Assembly (NCBI GenBank): GCA_000442125.1
Contig: KE546970.1
Location: 984,667-1,048,666 of the forward strand
DNA: 64,000 nucleotides
From: Opeltia flavorubescens
Taxonomy: Eukaryota > Ascomycota > Lecanoromycetes > Teloschistales > Teloschistaceae
Direction: 5' to 3'
Position numbers and translations under genes: made by a program. Position 1 is the stretch's first letter; the number at the start of each line of letters is the position of its first letter. The notes under the pieces are model-generated. The model had not been told where the DNA came from, made no database searches, and saw nothing but the letters and a program-made list of their open reading frames with translations. This document shows positions 11,245 to 22,985 of the stretch, in pieces.

Positions 11245-12525
11245 GACTGAAATTATGTGTAGTGGTGTAGGAAGAAAAGCGGGATGTTGCACCAGCCAGG
11301 GGTATCAAAGAATCAAGAAACTAAGGAGCAGTCGTAGTCAGGAGCACCTGTACCTCTATAAAGGCAGTGAGGTTATGCTCGAAAGGTGGGAAGGAGAAAG
11401 AAGAATGAGTGAGGAGTCGAGTACAGAAAAGCAAAGAGTTTTCTTGTACTATATGTTAAAGCACATGTGGCCTTTTGAGAAGTTTTGCTCAAGAAAAAGA
11501 AGCTGCCACTTGTCACGAATGCGGCGATTGGTCGCTTGTCAAATAAGCTCATCCGCCTCCGCCTGACTAAGCGCCTAGCCGACTTCCCGATTTCCTCTTT
11601 CAGATGAAACACCGTCTCCTGATCTCTATTTCCGTCCTTTTACTTTATGCTGCAGAAAACCTTTGAGACCTAGCAGGATCTATGCCTTTGACTGGAGATA
11701 TTTCAATATCTGTCCTTTTGGCGACAATGACTCGCGGAGTTCAATCTAACGTCGCTCTGCCCCTCGTGCCTCTATCCGCACGGAGCAATAGTCCGGAGAT
11801 TTCTGTTGGAGGCTTCGAAGCTTAATTCTACCTCGTCACCTTGTGCGTGATGATTGATGCGAGGCCGCCCTCGATATTCCAGAGCGTGTCACCTTCATTA
11901 TTGTTATGAATGACACCGAAATTCTATCTTACAACCCTTGGCTTCATTTCTTCCAATTCGACCCTCGAGATGACCGATGCTCGACGGCTAATGCAAACAT
12001 GTTCTAAGAGTTTCTTAGCTATGATTTTTGAGCACTTCCTCTTGGGTGCAGACGTCTACCTTCCATCTCCGTGCCACTCCTTACTTCCTTCAATATGCCC
12101 GTTTCCGGATATATCAACTCTATCTAGCTTCTCCCACAATACGTGCCTCCTGAACCACTCAATCTTCCTAATCAATGGTACTTCATCGTCCTTGATCATG
12201 ATGTTACGTCATATCTCACAATCAACGTCATCTATCGTGTATTCCTTCATACGATTTTGTTCTCCAAATGAGATCCGAGTCCTCCCAATTTTTCTTTGCG
12301 CAATTCAGCCATAATAGAAAAGACCCATTAAAGGGCAAGCATTATTCAGCTGAGTAATTGGAAGGAACTTTCTGCTTGCAGTTTCTAGGCTACATACGTA
12401 ACAATTATAAGTCGTCGAATGTTCATTCTAGTCGCCATCGGGTTCAATCACTAGACATACCTATGGATATAATCCTACTAGCTTAGCCATAACTCAAACA
12501 GCATTCTGCCAACTTATGACAACGT
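11245..12525. promoter_or_regulatory. KAR2 promoter and HBS1 3' flank
   Basis: About 1.28 kb upstream of KAR2 and downstream of the HBS1 stop. On the minus strand a CCAAT box lies at 11527-11531, ~285 nt upstream of the KAR2 start, and a TATA-like stretch near 11356-11363. The nine bases after CCAAT are followed by CGTGA rather than CCACG, so it is not a proper ER-stress element. A 134-codon open frame (11910-12314, plus) and a short one on the other strand (12056-12199) show no family features. Confidence 0.4.
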
Positions 12526-15355
12526 CTACTCTATAAGTCCGGCTGCTACAGTCTCTCCTCCTGCTCTTAATACCACTCGACCAGGAGCTTCCAACGGAAC
12601 AGCTGATTCTACTTCCACCATTATTCGAGCAACAGCTCCAGGCTGAACCAGCCTTGGTTTCTTCTTCCCTGCCACAGCTCCTGTGCCTTTGTCTAACACT
12701 GCCACCAATTGCGTGACTCGCCCTGGCACATGGAGTCTACCTCGATGAACTTCAACATGCATTGGCGTGATATGGTCAAAGGCTAGTATCTTGATAGCGA
12801 ACGATGTTATATTCTTGATCGGCGCTGAAGGCGGACAAATCACATCCCCTGGTTTTAGATGTTTTTGCTCAATGTCTGTAAGGTGTAAAATGACATTCTG
12901 ACCAGCAACAGCCCAGTCTGCAGGTTCAGAATCGACCTCGACCCCTTTAATGGTAGCTGCCTCGTTTGCGGGCATAGCAAGAATTCTGTCGCCAACTTGT
13001 AGAGTGCCGCTCTCCAAGCGACCAGAGATGGAAAGTGGATTTGTCACCCCACCACGGAATATGTCGGCGATGCTGAGTCGGAGAGGCTTATCGAGTGCTC
13101 GAGTTGCTGGATCAGAGGCCTCCAGCTCTTCGATTAGAATCGGACCGTTGTACCAAGAGGCCGCTTCTGCTTTGGCCCTTCTGGTAATATTATCGCCAGT
13201 CAAGCCGGAACACGGTACGAAGGCGATGTTCTTGGCTTGAAAACCAGCTGTGGTCAGGAAAGCGCTGAGCTGTTGGCTTATCTCATCATAGCGGTCCTTT
13301 GACCATTGGACTGTGTCTAATTTGTTGACTGCGACCACTATTATTTGAATTCCCATACTGCGAACGAGTAATGCATGCTCCTTGGTTTGTCCTTTCAATC
13401 CGGATTCAAAGCTGCCAGTGCTGGCGTCAATCACAAGTACCGCGAAATCAGCTTGGCTTGCACCAGCTATCATATTAGGTATGAAGTCTCTGTGGCCAGG
13501 TGCATCGAGAATGGTGAAAGCGGTATTGGTAGTCTCGAACTTGTTCATAGCAATGTCAATGGTAACGCCTCGATTCCGTTCCTCTGTTCCTTGGTCCAGC
13601 ACCCAAGCCAGAGCAAAGGACGACTTGCCAATCCTTTCGGCCTCTTTGCGGTATTTGTCGATGGTCCTTTGGTCCACCACTTTAAGATCGAAGAGTAGTC
13701 GTCCCATTAAAGTACTCTTTCCGGCGTCGACATGGCCTGCTGGCTTTTAGTGATCGAATAACTTTATTTGCCCATAGGTGTGTGTACCAATGACAACAAA
13801 ATTAGCAGCGTGTTTTGCCTTTGACTTCCGAAATTCTGCAAGAACATCTAAGTTCTTGCTTTTTAGCTTTGGACCTTCATCAATCGCTACGTCCGCGACG
13901 CTTCGTGAAAGAGCAGTCGTTGCTGCGTCATTCTTGGCAGTCTGAGCTCCTTTCTTGGTAGTTTTTGCTCCTGAGCTAGATCAGCTCCTTGTCATTTTGC
14001 TGCAGCCTTTTCCGAGCCGAACCTTTCGAAGAGTTCTGTGCCTTTGTGACAATGTCATCAGGACTTGGACCTAAAAACGGATCGCTTTTAGCATCTGTCT
14101 TATGTACTTGTGGTACAGTAAACGTCATTGGTATGAAGGACTCGGCTAGCAATGGATTTAGATCTTGACTCGGGCTAAACATTACGCGAGCAAACATAGA
14201 TGGGGCAGCTGTCGGTATGTATGGTGCTATAGAATCTTGGATAGGGTCTCTTAAGAGGCTTGCAGAAGGCGCAGTCACGTCAGGGGCATCATCAATAGGC
14301 ATGGAGGCAATCTGCGAGCTCCTTCGCCTTTTCTTGGCGTACTTCCGGACATGCGTCTTTGCCACCTCGTGAGCCTGTGGAGATGTTCCTGGCTTAGGCT
14401 CAATAGGTTCATATACTGGATTCCTCTCATCTTTTTGAGTTTTGATCGTCAATTTTTCGAGAAGGGCTACGGACGAATTGGACATTTGGGACTCGACGCT
14501 GTTGGGCTTCTCGTTTTCTTTCTTCTTTCGTGCGGCAGCTAGAGCGGCGAGTTTTGACATTTTGGAACCAGCCTGATTCGAAGAACCACCTAAAAGACCG
14601 CCAAAGGGGTACAATGGCTCAATGAGAATCTCGCCCTGACGATCCAAAGGTACATTGAGCCAGGGAGTATCTGCAAAGAAATGCACCGCCGAAAAAGGCT
14701 CTAGACAGCCTCGCTCAGTCGGGAGAGTCGATCCTAGGGAAGGGCCTGATTGAGACTGGTTTCAGCGACGTAAAATTTGTCACGATTTTGACATACCATA
14801 TTCAATGCACGTTGTATCTTGCAGGACGTTGAAAAAGCAGTATGCGCACGTGCAATTGAAGAGTTCTTTGCAATGAAAGCGTGGCTTACCTTCAACGACC
14901 CCATTTTGGAAGCCCTTGGCCTTCTTAGTGGTCTTCTTCGGTTGAGCAGGAGTTTGTTGTTCTGAATCAATCAGCGATTGTAGATAATCGCAAGTTTTAG
15001 ACATACCCAATAGATAATTCACTGTCTTCTCGACGTCGTAATAGTAATGCCATAGAGAATCTTCAATATCCTTGTCGCTAACAGGAATTGATGGTCCAAG
15101 AACCGCTCGAACTTCGACAAGTCCTCTCTGCAACTGAGCTGCAGAGGCATCAGTGATCCATACTGAGTGATATGTGGACGTGAAGCATATTTACCTTTAT
15201 CTTCAGCTGTCACTGCTCCAAGATTGGTCAGCCCAAGCAGTAGTCAAAACCGGAGAAAAACTACACTCGTCTGCAAAGTCCTCATAATCCGCCCCATCGT
15301 AATCGTCAAGTTCATCATCAAGATCCATGGTTTTCACTAGTTTGTGCCGTGACAT
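12526..15355 (-). CDS. HBS1: HBS1-type translational GTPase (ribosome rescue)
   Basis: An eRF3/EF-1alpha-like GTPase that, with Dom34/Pelota, splits stalled ribosomes. Clear 3' exons: 14023-14755, 13788-13970 and 12526-13736. GTPase motifs: G1 GHVDAGKST (made by the last splice), G3 DAPGHRDF, G4 NKLD, followed by the two beta-barrel domains. The N-terminus starts at 15355 with MSRHKLVKTMDLDDELDDYD, then EDKAQLQRGLVEVRAVLG and SLWHYYYDVEKTVNYLL, the HBS1 N-terminal domain. TPWLNVPLDRQGEILIEPLY follows in the 14023-14755 exon. The 5' third is split into several very short exons between ~14756 and 15355. Two joins (exon 1 to 2 near 15215-15266, and the one before 14755) could not be made to keep frame, so the exact protein length is uncertain. 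The donor GTTCGG at ~14022 is also weak. Confidence 0.9.
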
Positions 15356-16128
15356 ATTGGTGACAAGAATCAACGTAGGGGTTCAAGGATGATTTCCAGC
15401 GATTCTATCCGAGAGGTAAGTCTCTTTGGTTGTATTTAGAGTAACATGAAAGATAGGAGAGGATGTTTGTTTCTATGTCAATGAAAATGAATGGTTGCAG
15501 TGGAAATCTATTGTTTCTCTTTCACGTGCTACTTTAAATTGCCTCATGACGCATGCTATAAGAGCATATTATCATGTATTACTATCGTATAGTAAACTGA
15601 CGAATAATCCTCACGATTCGAAAATCAATTCACGTTTTAGGACAAGTATCCAGATTAGTGCAAGCAATTAGTCCAAACTATCTTTCAGGCAAATCCTGAG
15701 AATTTGCTCCCTATTGTCAAACCAAGTAATGTATCAGAAAAGTAATGAGTACGTTCAGTTTTTTATTCTACTACAAGTCCGAGAGTCTTAATCGATAAGT
15801 CGCTCGTCTAAGCTTTCTGCATCCAACCAGATGAGAATATAAGATGTTTTGGTTGGAGATCCGCCGTTTACTACTAAGACTCAAGGTACCCTATTTGGAA
15901 CCTGACCTTCTTTTGCAGTATCGACATGAATAAATACCTTATGGAAGAAGTCTACCGAAAACTTATTGAGGCCACTAAATCGCTAATGTGAAATGAAGAG
16001 CAAGCACACAGCCTCCCCAGGTAGATACGGCTAACCCTGCGCCAATCGAAAAGGGTCAAATGCAATGTATGCTCATGATTTAAGGTGCTTCTGGATATCG
16101 TACAATCATATAATACTACATTGAGCTT
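15356..16128. other. Intergenic: HBS1 upstream region and VPS27 3' flank
   Basis: 773 nt, AT-rich, between two minus-strand genes. It must hold the HBS1 promoter. Many in-frame stops occur on both strands and no gene, repeat or clear element was seen. Confidence 0.5.
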
Positions 16129-18552
16129 TTAGAGCTCGATCAAACTTTCTTCAACCATGGTCGATTGGGGTTGGTGCCGGGGTGCCGAGGGAAATGCAGC
16201 TGGAGTATATGTGTTCATATTCGGATATGGTACACTCGGCTGTTGCGGAGTAGCTGAGGGTTGTGAGAGCTGGACTGGCGCAGGCTGCCACTGACTTGGG
16301 TCAGGTTGCTGTTGTTGTAGTTGCTGTGGTTGTGGTTGGGGTTGAACATTTTGCTGGACAGGTGGAGCATAATGTGGTTGTTGCTGTGGTGGCTGAGGTT
16401 GAACGTGCTGACTTCGCTCTGGAGAGGGTAATGAAGGCGCGTAACTAGGGTTGGATCCTTGCTGTGAGCTGGGGTATGGCTGTTGAGGAGAGACATCAGG
16501 TGCTGCACCATAGTAATATTGTGCGCCCTGGGGATCCGGGAGAGACGCATTCGGCGTCTGAGGTGTAGGGTTATGAGCGGCAATCTGCTGTGAGCCAGAC
16601 AGTTGCTGATATATTGGTCGTGGTGTCTCATTATGATATGTATTCCCCTGCTCTTGTGGAGATTGGGGGTAGCCTTGAGCGCTAGGGGCACGGTATTGAT
16701 CTTGACGGGGGTCTTGTGCCCATGAATTTTGAGGAGCTGAACCGGCACCGTAAATATCCTGTGCTCCTTGATCATATTGGACATGAGCAGGTTGCCCTTG
16801 TGGATGACGGTAGACGCTCGCTTGCGACGGTACGTAGTTGTCCGTTAAGTTTGACGCACTTGGGTTGTAAAAGCTCTCTACCCCACCTTGACGGACATTC
16901 ATGTCTGGAGCTAAAGATGGATACATGTTGGACGATGACTGCTGATGCTGAGTGCGATATCCGCCCAACGAGTGCTGGCTGTAGGTGCTAGAGAGGCGAT
17001 CCTCGAGCATGCGATCGTAATAGCGAACAACTGTAGCAAGCTTTGAATGTAGATCAAGCAGAGTGTCTAGACTGATTAGCACAGCCAATATAATAAGTGG
17101 TGCTGCCATACCGTGCTTGCTCATCGTTTCTCCATAGGATCGTGCCAATTTCGGTCTCAAGGTGCCAATGCTATCGTACAATTCTTGAATTTGCGGTTCT
17201 CGTAGGACCGTACCCGGCGGCTGATGTTGCAATCGGTCCACAAGCGTCGAGAACAGATTGATGTTCTCAGCTTCTACAGGCGTAAGTTCGTAATCGTTCT
17301 TCGGCATCACAAAATTTGAAGCCTTAGATGTTTGCGCAGATGAGGCTTGCTTCTTCAAGCTCGCCGCATGCTTCTTCTTCTGCTCCTCCATGTCCTTGAT
17401 CGAAGCAGCGATGGCAGCCTTCAAATCTGGGTCTTCCTCTTCAATCGTGGATTTAGACCCGTCACCTCTGGCTTCAGCTATGTGAGGCTTATTCTGTTGT
17501 AGCTGGGACTGGGGAACATAGCCGGCACCAGGGTGCCCTTTAACTTCTTCTAGACTCATCTTCAATGCTCTCTTGAGGTCATCATCGAAACTTTCCTCGA
17601 CTCGCGCATCCCGAGGCTGCATCGAGCTCCGTTGACGGATGATGCTGGCATTTCCTTTAGCCAAGGACCGCTCAACGCCCATTGATCCACCGCGAGTTTT
17701 GTCTGTCAGTTTTATATAGCACCCGTCGTCCACTCTCACAGGCTGCAATATACCAAGGTGGGGAAGCGGGAGGGATTTGGCTGAACACTGCGCGTCGAAA
17801 ACATTCCCGCAATTCCGGCAATGGTGTTTCCTGTTGGTGAAGCTGAAAGCGGTACGGCAACGCATGCAGACGTCAGAATCAATCCACTCGGGAGGCTAGC
17901 AGATCATTAATATCATGAGAAGTTGCAGGCAAGGCATAGAACGTACAGCGTTGCTGTCAAGCATACTACGCGACATCTCAGTCCTGGGAGGAAAACGAAA
18001 GCCTTCCCTTTGGAGGAGGTTATTGTACGTTTCGCCGATGTAAGATAGATCGCCCCGGCCTTCGGTCCCAGCAGCCCAAGTTTGTATAAGCTCGAGTATC
18101 TTGTTCTTGACATCGTCGTTGGGTGCAGCAAGTCCATACGCTTTCAATAGTGAAACAAGATTATCCATGAACTCCCTCGAAGCGATTTCCACCAAGAAAT
18201 GAGTTCCTCCATTCTTTACACAGGTATCGGTCAACTACAGCTCATACTGTTAGATTCCATTACCTGCATCTGTTGCTTGCTCTACAGCGTGGACGGACCT
18301 TGAGCGTTGCTATCTGGATATTCGGGTTCTTGTTGCCTATTCTCCGTTTGAGAGACCGCATTGCTTCTCTTGGCTGAACACTTTTGGATCTTATTACATC
18401 TGAGATCTCTAGATTCAGAGCTATATCCTCTCTATATATTGTAAGTCTGTACACCAAGACGATTTCCGTTTGGGGTATGCATACAAGCTTGATGAAGTAG
18501 CCTTCTCTATCTGATCATCCAACGCCGAGTTCGACGCAAACCAGCCTGCCAT
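16129..18552 (-). CDS. VPS27: ESCRT-0 subunit Vps27 (VHS-FYVE-UIM)
   Basis: Recognises ubiquitinated cargo and PI3P on endosomes and recruits ESCRT-I. 751 aa from four exons (18485-18552, 18299-18431, 17947-18234, 16129-17895). The VHS domain (~1-150) starts [20 protein letters not shown] and includes [20 protein letters not shown]. The FYVE zinc finger (~164-235) shows [23 protein letters not shown] and the following paired cysteines. UIM1 is [13 protein letters not shown] (~265) and UIM2 is [17 protein letters not shown] (~320). The long Gln/Pro-rich C-terminal tail contains PSAP (in AAFPSAPRH), the usual TSG101/Vps23-binding motif, and ends in SLIEL, matching the clathrin box. The neighbour across a 443-nt divergent promoter is a DOA4-type deubiquitinase acting in the same pathway. 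Confidence 0.95.
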
Positions 18553-18995
18553 GGCCAAAATGGCGATCAAGTGAGTACTGTATATCTTCGAACTCTGGTG
18601 ACAAATATATCAGCTTAATCGAAATAGGAACCCGTGCCTACGAAGCTGGAGCGAATGTAGAGGTCTTGGAGCCTCCGGAGTTAAAATATTTGTATCCTTG
18701 GGCGCTAGAGCACTGCCACTTCACTCAAGCCACATCTTGATACTGCATCACATATTCGAGTACTCTCGCATCCGAGTCGCAATTCTAGGATGACTTTCAG
18801 AGATCGCCCCTGATTGATCGGTCCTGCCCCGGCGCCTGTTATCCCGCTGTTTGGGCTCATCGAATGCCTAGGCCTTGGAAACAGAAATCACTTGTCCTAT
18901 GAATGGAGGCCTTGCAAACGCCGTCGGATCATGAAGGAGAATTATAAGCAATCTGCAAAGGTTGCATCCACCTCCAGACTCTAAAAGTTCACAAG
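18553..18995. promoter_or_regulatory. Bidirectional promoter region VPS27 / DOA4-type gene
   Basis: 443 nt between the VPS27 start (minus) and the DOA4-type start (plus). Transcription of both must start here. A plus-strand ATGGCC at 18551 overlaps the VPS27 start codon region. It could open a ~60-codon frame if a GTGAGT intron is removed, but this shows no family likeness. No specific factor-binding site was recognised. Confidence 0.5.
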
Positions 18996-21900
18996 ATGTC
19001 AGCTCGAGGAATTCCAAACGGCCAGATTCTGCCTCAAAACATAGAGCAGAGGCACTTTCCAGTTGTATCACATCGACCTCTCCCAGAATACACAATCAGC
19101 AATGGACCCGGCGCGCCCAGAACGAAACCTCGATTTCCACATATTAAAGATCTACAAGCCAAAGCTGACTTGGGCTATGGTTCCAACCCTCATACGCCGG
19201 TCAGCGCATTCTTTGTAGTACCCAGACTGGCTATAAACATTCGGCTAACGTTATAAACTCGCAGATACGTACACTTCTGGAGCAAGCTCAACAATCAGCG
19301 AGTCAGGCTAATGCAGATATCAGTTTCGGGAAACCGGACCGGGCTTACGTGGAGTACCTGTGCAGTTCGAATATCCTCCTAGAAGTCATCCCTCGTCACA
19401 AGGATTTCCCCACGCTCAATTCCGATCGAGAAGGGTGGCGCGCCAAGTACAGAGACCTTTGCAAGGTCAGCAACGTTAGACATTCACAATAAGTCATCTG
19501 CTGACACGTATGATGGCAGCAAAATGACAAACAGCATCAAATGTTCAGGACAATATATCAGATGATAGTCGACGACAACCGGGAGTGCGGCACGACTCCT
19601 GCTCTTCAGATTTCAGCGCGTGGTTCGTCCAGAGATCCCAAGGATCGAATTCGCCAGGTTGTTACTACTAATTCACGTCCGCTGTCAATGCCTCCTACTC
19701 CTGTCTCTAGTTCTGGGACTTCGGACGAACTTTTTATACCACCACAACCGCCATACTCTTCTTCTCCACAAAACTTTTTACAAGCTCCAGCATCAAGACC
19801 GGTAGTACAGCCAAAGCCGCAGGCTTTACAAGGCCGTCCGAAGACGATTAATGGAGACCTTGCGGGGACGCCAGTCGATGCCCTCGCGGAACGATTCACA
19901 CAACTGAGAGTGCCCCGTAGAGAAGAACCAAAGCGGTCACGCCCAAACGGCGAAGCGATTCAAGCTGGAGAGACAGTAGAGATGCCGTCCCCAACCGAGT
20001 ATGCCAAACCTGCCGGTCCACGTATCATGCCGCCTCCGCCAAACCATCCTCCACCACCCCCAAAAATACCATTAGACATTCCAGCAGAGTCAGCTTTGCC
20101 TAGAGCTCCTAGTCCAGCGTATGATCCATCGAAAACAGTCGTGTCTCCTCGGGGTTCTGTACATCGTAAATCCCAAATCATAGGCCCCTCGATCCCGCAA
20201 AATCTTCCCAATGGAATTGCTGATTCAAATGTACCTCATGTCAGAGCACGACTGGCTCAGCATTCCTATGATCCACCACGAAGCACCAACTCATCACGCC
20301 CATCTTCCGCGGAGTATTCTCACCCTACCTTCATCGATGCAGAGCGCTTATTCGACATGCTTCGGGAATACAACATCCTTGTTATTGATGTAAGAAGTCG
20401 TGAAGAGTTCGATTATGGCCATATCTATGCCAAATCGATCATGTGTGTTGAGCCTGTGAGTCTGAGGTCTGGACTTTCGGCTGAGGAGCTTGAAGAGACT
20501 TTAGTTGTTTCGCCTCCAGCGGAACTAGAGTTTTTTGAGCGGCGGGACGAGTTTGATTACGTTGTATATTATGATCAGCACACTTCGTCAGATTCATTCT
20601 TGACCGGTCCTCCGAACAGATCAACGTCCTTTGCTATGAGGGCGCTACATGACACCGTCCATGAGTTCAATTATTACAAACCGTTGCGTCGACCACCGCT
20701 TATGTTGAGAGAAGGACTTGACGCCTGGATTGATTTGATAGGAAGCAATGGGCTTGCCCAGTCGAACACAGCAGCCTTAATAGGCTCCACGCGCCCACGA
20801 AGGCCTGCGGCAAAGCCAGGTAGACCAATAGGAAGGGTCCCAATGGCAAGCCAAAACTCAAGTCTCGAAGTGCGGAGGCGAAGACTGAGGGAGCATACAC
20901 CTTTGAACGCGGACGAAGAGAAATCATGGCTTGAAAGGGCTCGGAATGAAGAAGTCGAGCCAGCAGAGTATCAGCACGCACAGAGCGATGGTGAGGAAGA
21001 CGTGAGGAACCCCCATGCCGAAGAGCCACCTTCGCCGTTCGTTCGCAGCTATGAAGAGTTCTTGCAAACGTTCCCAGACGTTTCGTCAATACAGCAGTCT
21101 ATGACAGAACCACTTCCGCCGCCACCGTCCAGGCCTCCACCGATAATGCCAGCTGCAATGCCTAGTATTCCATCGAGGCCGCCTCCTGCTGCTCCGCGAC
21201 CAAGCTACAGTGGCGTATCAGATAGAAACGCCTCTCAGATTTCTCCGACGTCACGTGTTCCTGCTTCTGCGCAACCTCCACTGTACACATCTCGAAACAT
21301 CACTCACTATCTCAAACTCCCACGAACAGGCCTCGTGAACTTCGGGGTCACTTGCTATATGAACGCAACGGTTCAGTGCCTCCTTGCAACAATCCCGCTT
21401 TCTCAATTCTTCCTCGATAACCGGTGGCGGGACTACGTGGTGAAGAACTGGAAAGGCTCTAATGGTATTATGCCTGAAATTTACGCCAACCTCATCCGTA
21501 GCCTCTGGAAAGGGGATGTCCAATCAGTCCGACCAATAACCCTCCGGCGTCTCTGCGCTCGTCTGAATCCGGAATGGGGTCTCGACAGACAACAAGACGC
21601 CAAAGAATATCTCGACTTCCTCCTTGACTGCCTCCACGAAGATCTTAATCAGCGCTGGGACAAGCAACCGCTCGTCCCACTAACCATCAAACAAGAACTT
21701 ACCCGTGAACGTATGCCCATACAGGACGTCTCGAAGATCGAATGGCAGCGCTACTCCCACCGCGAAACGTCCTTCATCTCGAACCTCTTCGCCGGCCAGC
21801 ACGCTAGCCGGCTCCGATGTACGACCTGTAAGAACACGTCCACAACCTACGAAGCCTTCTACAGCATCAGCGTCGAGATCCCACAAAAGGGCAAAGGCGC

Positions 21901-22441
21901 CGATATCCACGACTGCCTACGCAGCTACTGCCAGGAGGAGCGCCTCAGCAAGGACGAAATGTGGAAATGCCCGCACTGCAAGTGCCAGCGCGAAGCCACG
22001 AAACAGATCACCATCACCCGTGCGCCACAGTTTCTAGTCGTGCATTTCAAACGGTTTTCCGCGGGGAAGAATGAGTCGACGAAGAAGGTGCATACGCCTA
22101 TCAATTTCCCGCTTCATGGGTTGAATATCGAAAGTTATATGGTTCCTCCATCATCTTCCTTGGCGGGTAAGGGGAGGGAGCAGCAGTTGTCCGATGAGCA
22201 TCCTGATCCCGCGGTCACGCCACCATTTCTGTACGATGCGTATGCGGTGATGAGACATCTTGGGGCTTCCGGCAACGGAGGACACTATATCAGCCTTGTA
22301 AGAGATGCGGCAAGGGGATGTTGGAGGAAATTTGACGATGATCGGGTTACGGATTTCGATCCGAGTCGGTTGAAGAGCGATCAAAGGTTGCAGAATGAGC
22401 AGGCGTATTTGGTGTTTTATGGAAGGCAGGTTGCGAGGTGA
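18996..22441 (+). CDS. DOA4: Ubiquitin-specific protease with rhodanese domain (Doa4/Ubp4 type)
   Basis: Cysteine protease that removes ubiquitin, in yeast mainly from cargo at the multivesicular body. 1108 aa from three exons (18996-19199, 19265-19465, 19520-22441); both introns use the donor GTCAGC. N-terminal part includes LEQAQQSASQANADISFGKP and resembles the USP8-like region. A rhodanese-like domain lies at ~405-530 (AERLFDMLREYNILVIDVRS, EEFDYGHIYAKS). A proline-rich, disordered linker follows. The USP catalytic domain has the Cys box GLVNFGVTCYMNATVQC (Cys ~747), the QQDAKEYLDFLLD motif, two CxxC pairs (CTTCKN and CPHCKC) and the His box GASGNGGHYISLVRD (~1056). The domain order rhodanese then USP is that of Doa4/Ubp5/USP8. 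The symbol is by family; yeast paralogues Ubp5 and Ubp7 cannot be excluded. Confidence 0.93.
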
Positions 22442-22985
22442 GGAATTGAGAAATGGGACTTTACGCTTGACTTAAACTGGGCGTTGGGGATATCATGGAT
22501 GGATGGGAGGGACATGACGAAGTATGAAATGCATGATTGGATTTGGGGGTTTGGTTGGCATCTTCATTGATAGCGTTCTTCATGGGGGGCGTACCACTTT
22601 CGATTTAGATATAATCTTGGGTGGGGGTTGTATAAGCTGGCGGAACAGAAGCGGTTAAGATGTCCGCAATTGCCTGTTGCTCGATGATCGCCTCAGATCG
22701 AAAATTATAGATCAATACCAATTTGGTTGAATGTCTTGGATTCAGTCACGTTATTGAAGCTCTTCCGAACTCTACCTCGGATGGTTCTCACTCCACACAG
22801 ATCGTCGGATCTATGTCTCTGAAGCTACCTGGATCTCCCTCCACCAATATCCTGACCGAGCTAGAGCACGCAAAATCGTCAGCATTCAATCCCCATGGAA
22901 CAGTCCAACTTCCATCCGCCTTTCCAGCATCTCCAGCAACGAACGATACAGCAATCACGGTAGGTACGACGAAGAAGAGCGGAAG
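22442..22985. other. Convergent 3' region between DOA4-type gene and CAP1
   Basis: 544 nt between two stop codons facing each other. It contains G-rich plus-strand sequence up to ~22640 and no supported gene. A 3' extension of CAP1 by an extra intron is possible in principle but not needed, since the family normally ends soon after the GGYR position. Confidence 0.5.

Noticed and set aside
11520-11545. ER-stress element upstream of KAR2
   Set aside because: CCAAT is present on the coding strand, but nine bases later the sequence is CGTGA, not CCACG.
12056-12199. Short minus-strand frame with regular-looking charged sequence upstream of KAR2
   Set aside because: Only 47 codons, no family likeness, and an overlapping 134-codon frame on the other strand is equally plausible; probably chance.
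16300-16400. CAG/CAA tract in VPS27 as a microsatellite locus
   Set aside because: The tract is interrupted and encodes the expected Gln-rich tail of Vps27; nothing beyond the gene needs explaining.
18551-18790. Plus-strand mini-gene starting at ATGGCC with a GTGAGT intron, overlapping the VPS27 start
   Set aside because: Gives about 60 residues without family likeness and overlaps a secure gene start; better read as shared promoter sequence.
22788-22985. Extra C-terminal exon for CAP1
   Set aside because: The family ends a few residues after GGYR, and the unspliced frame stops there (22986); an extra intron is unnecessary.
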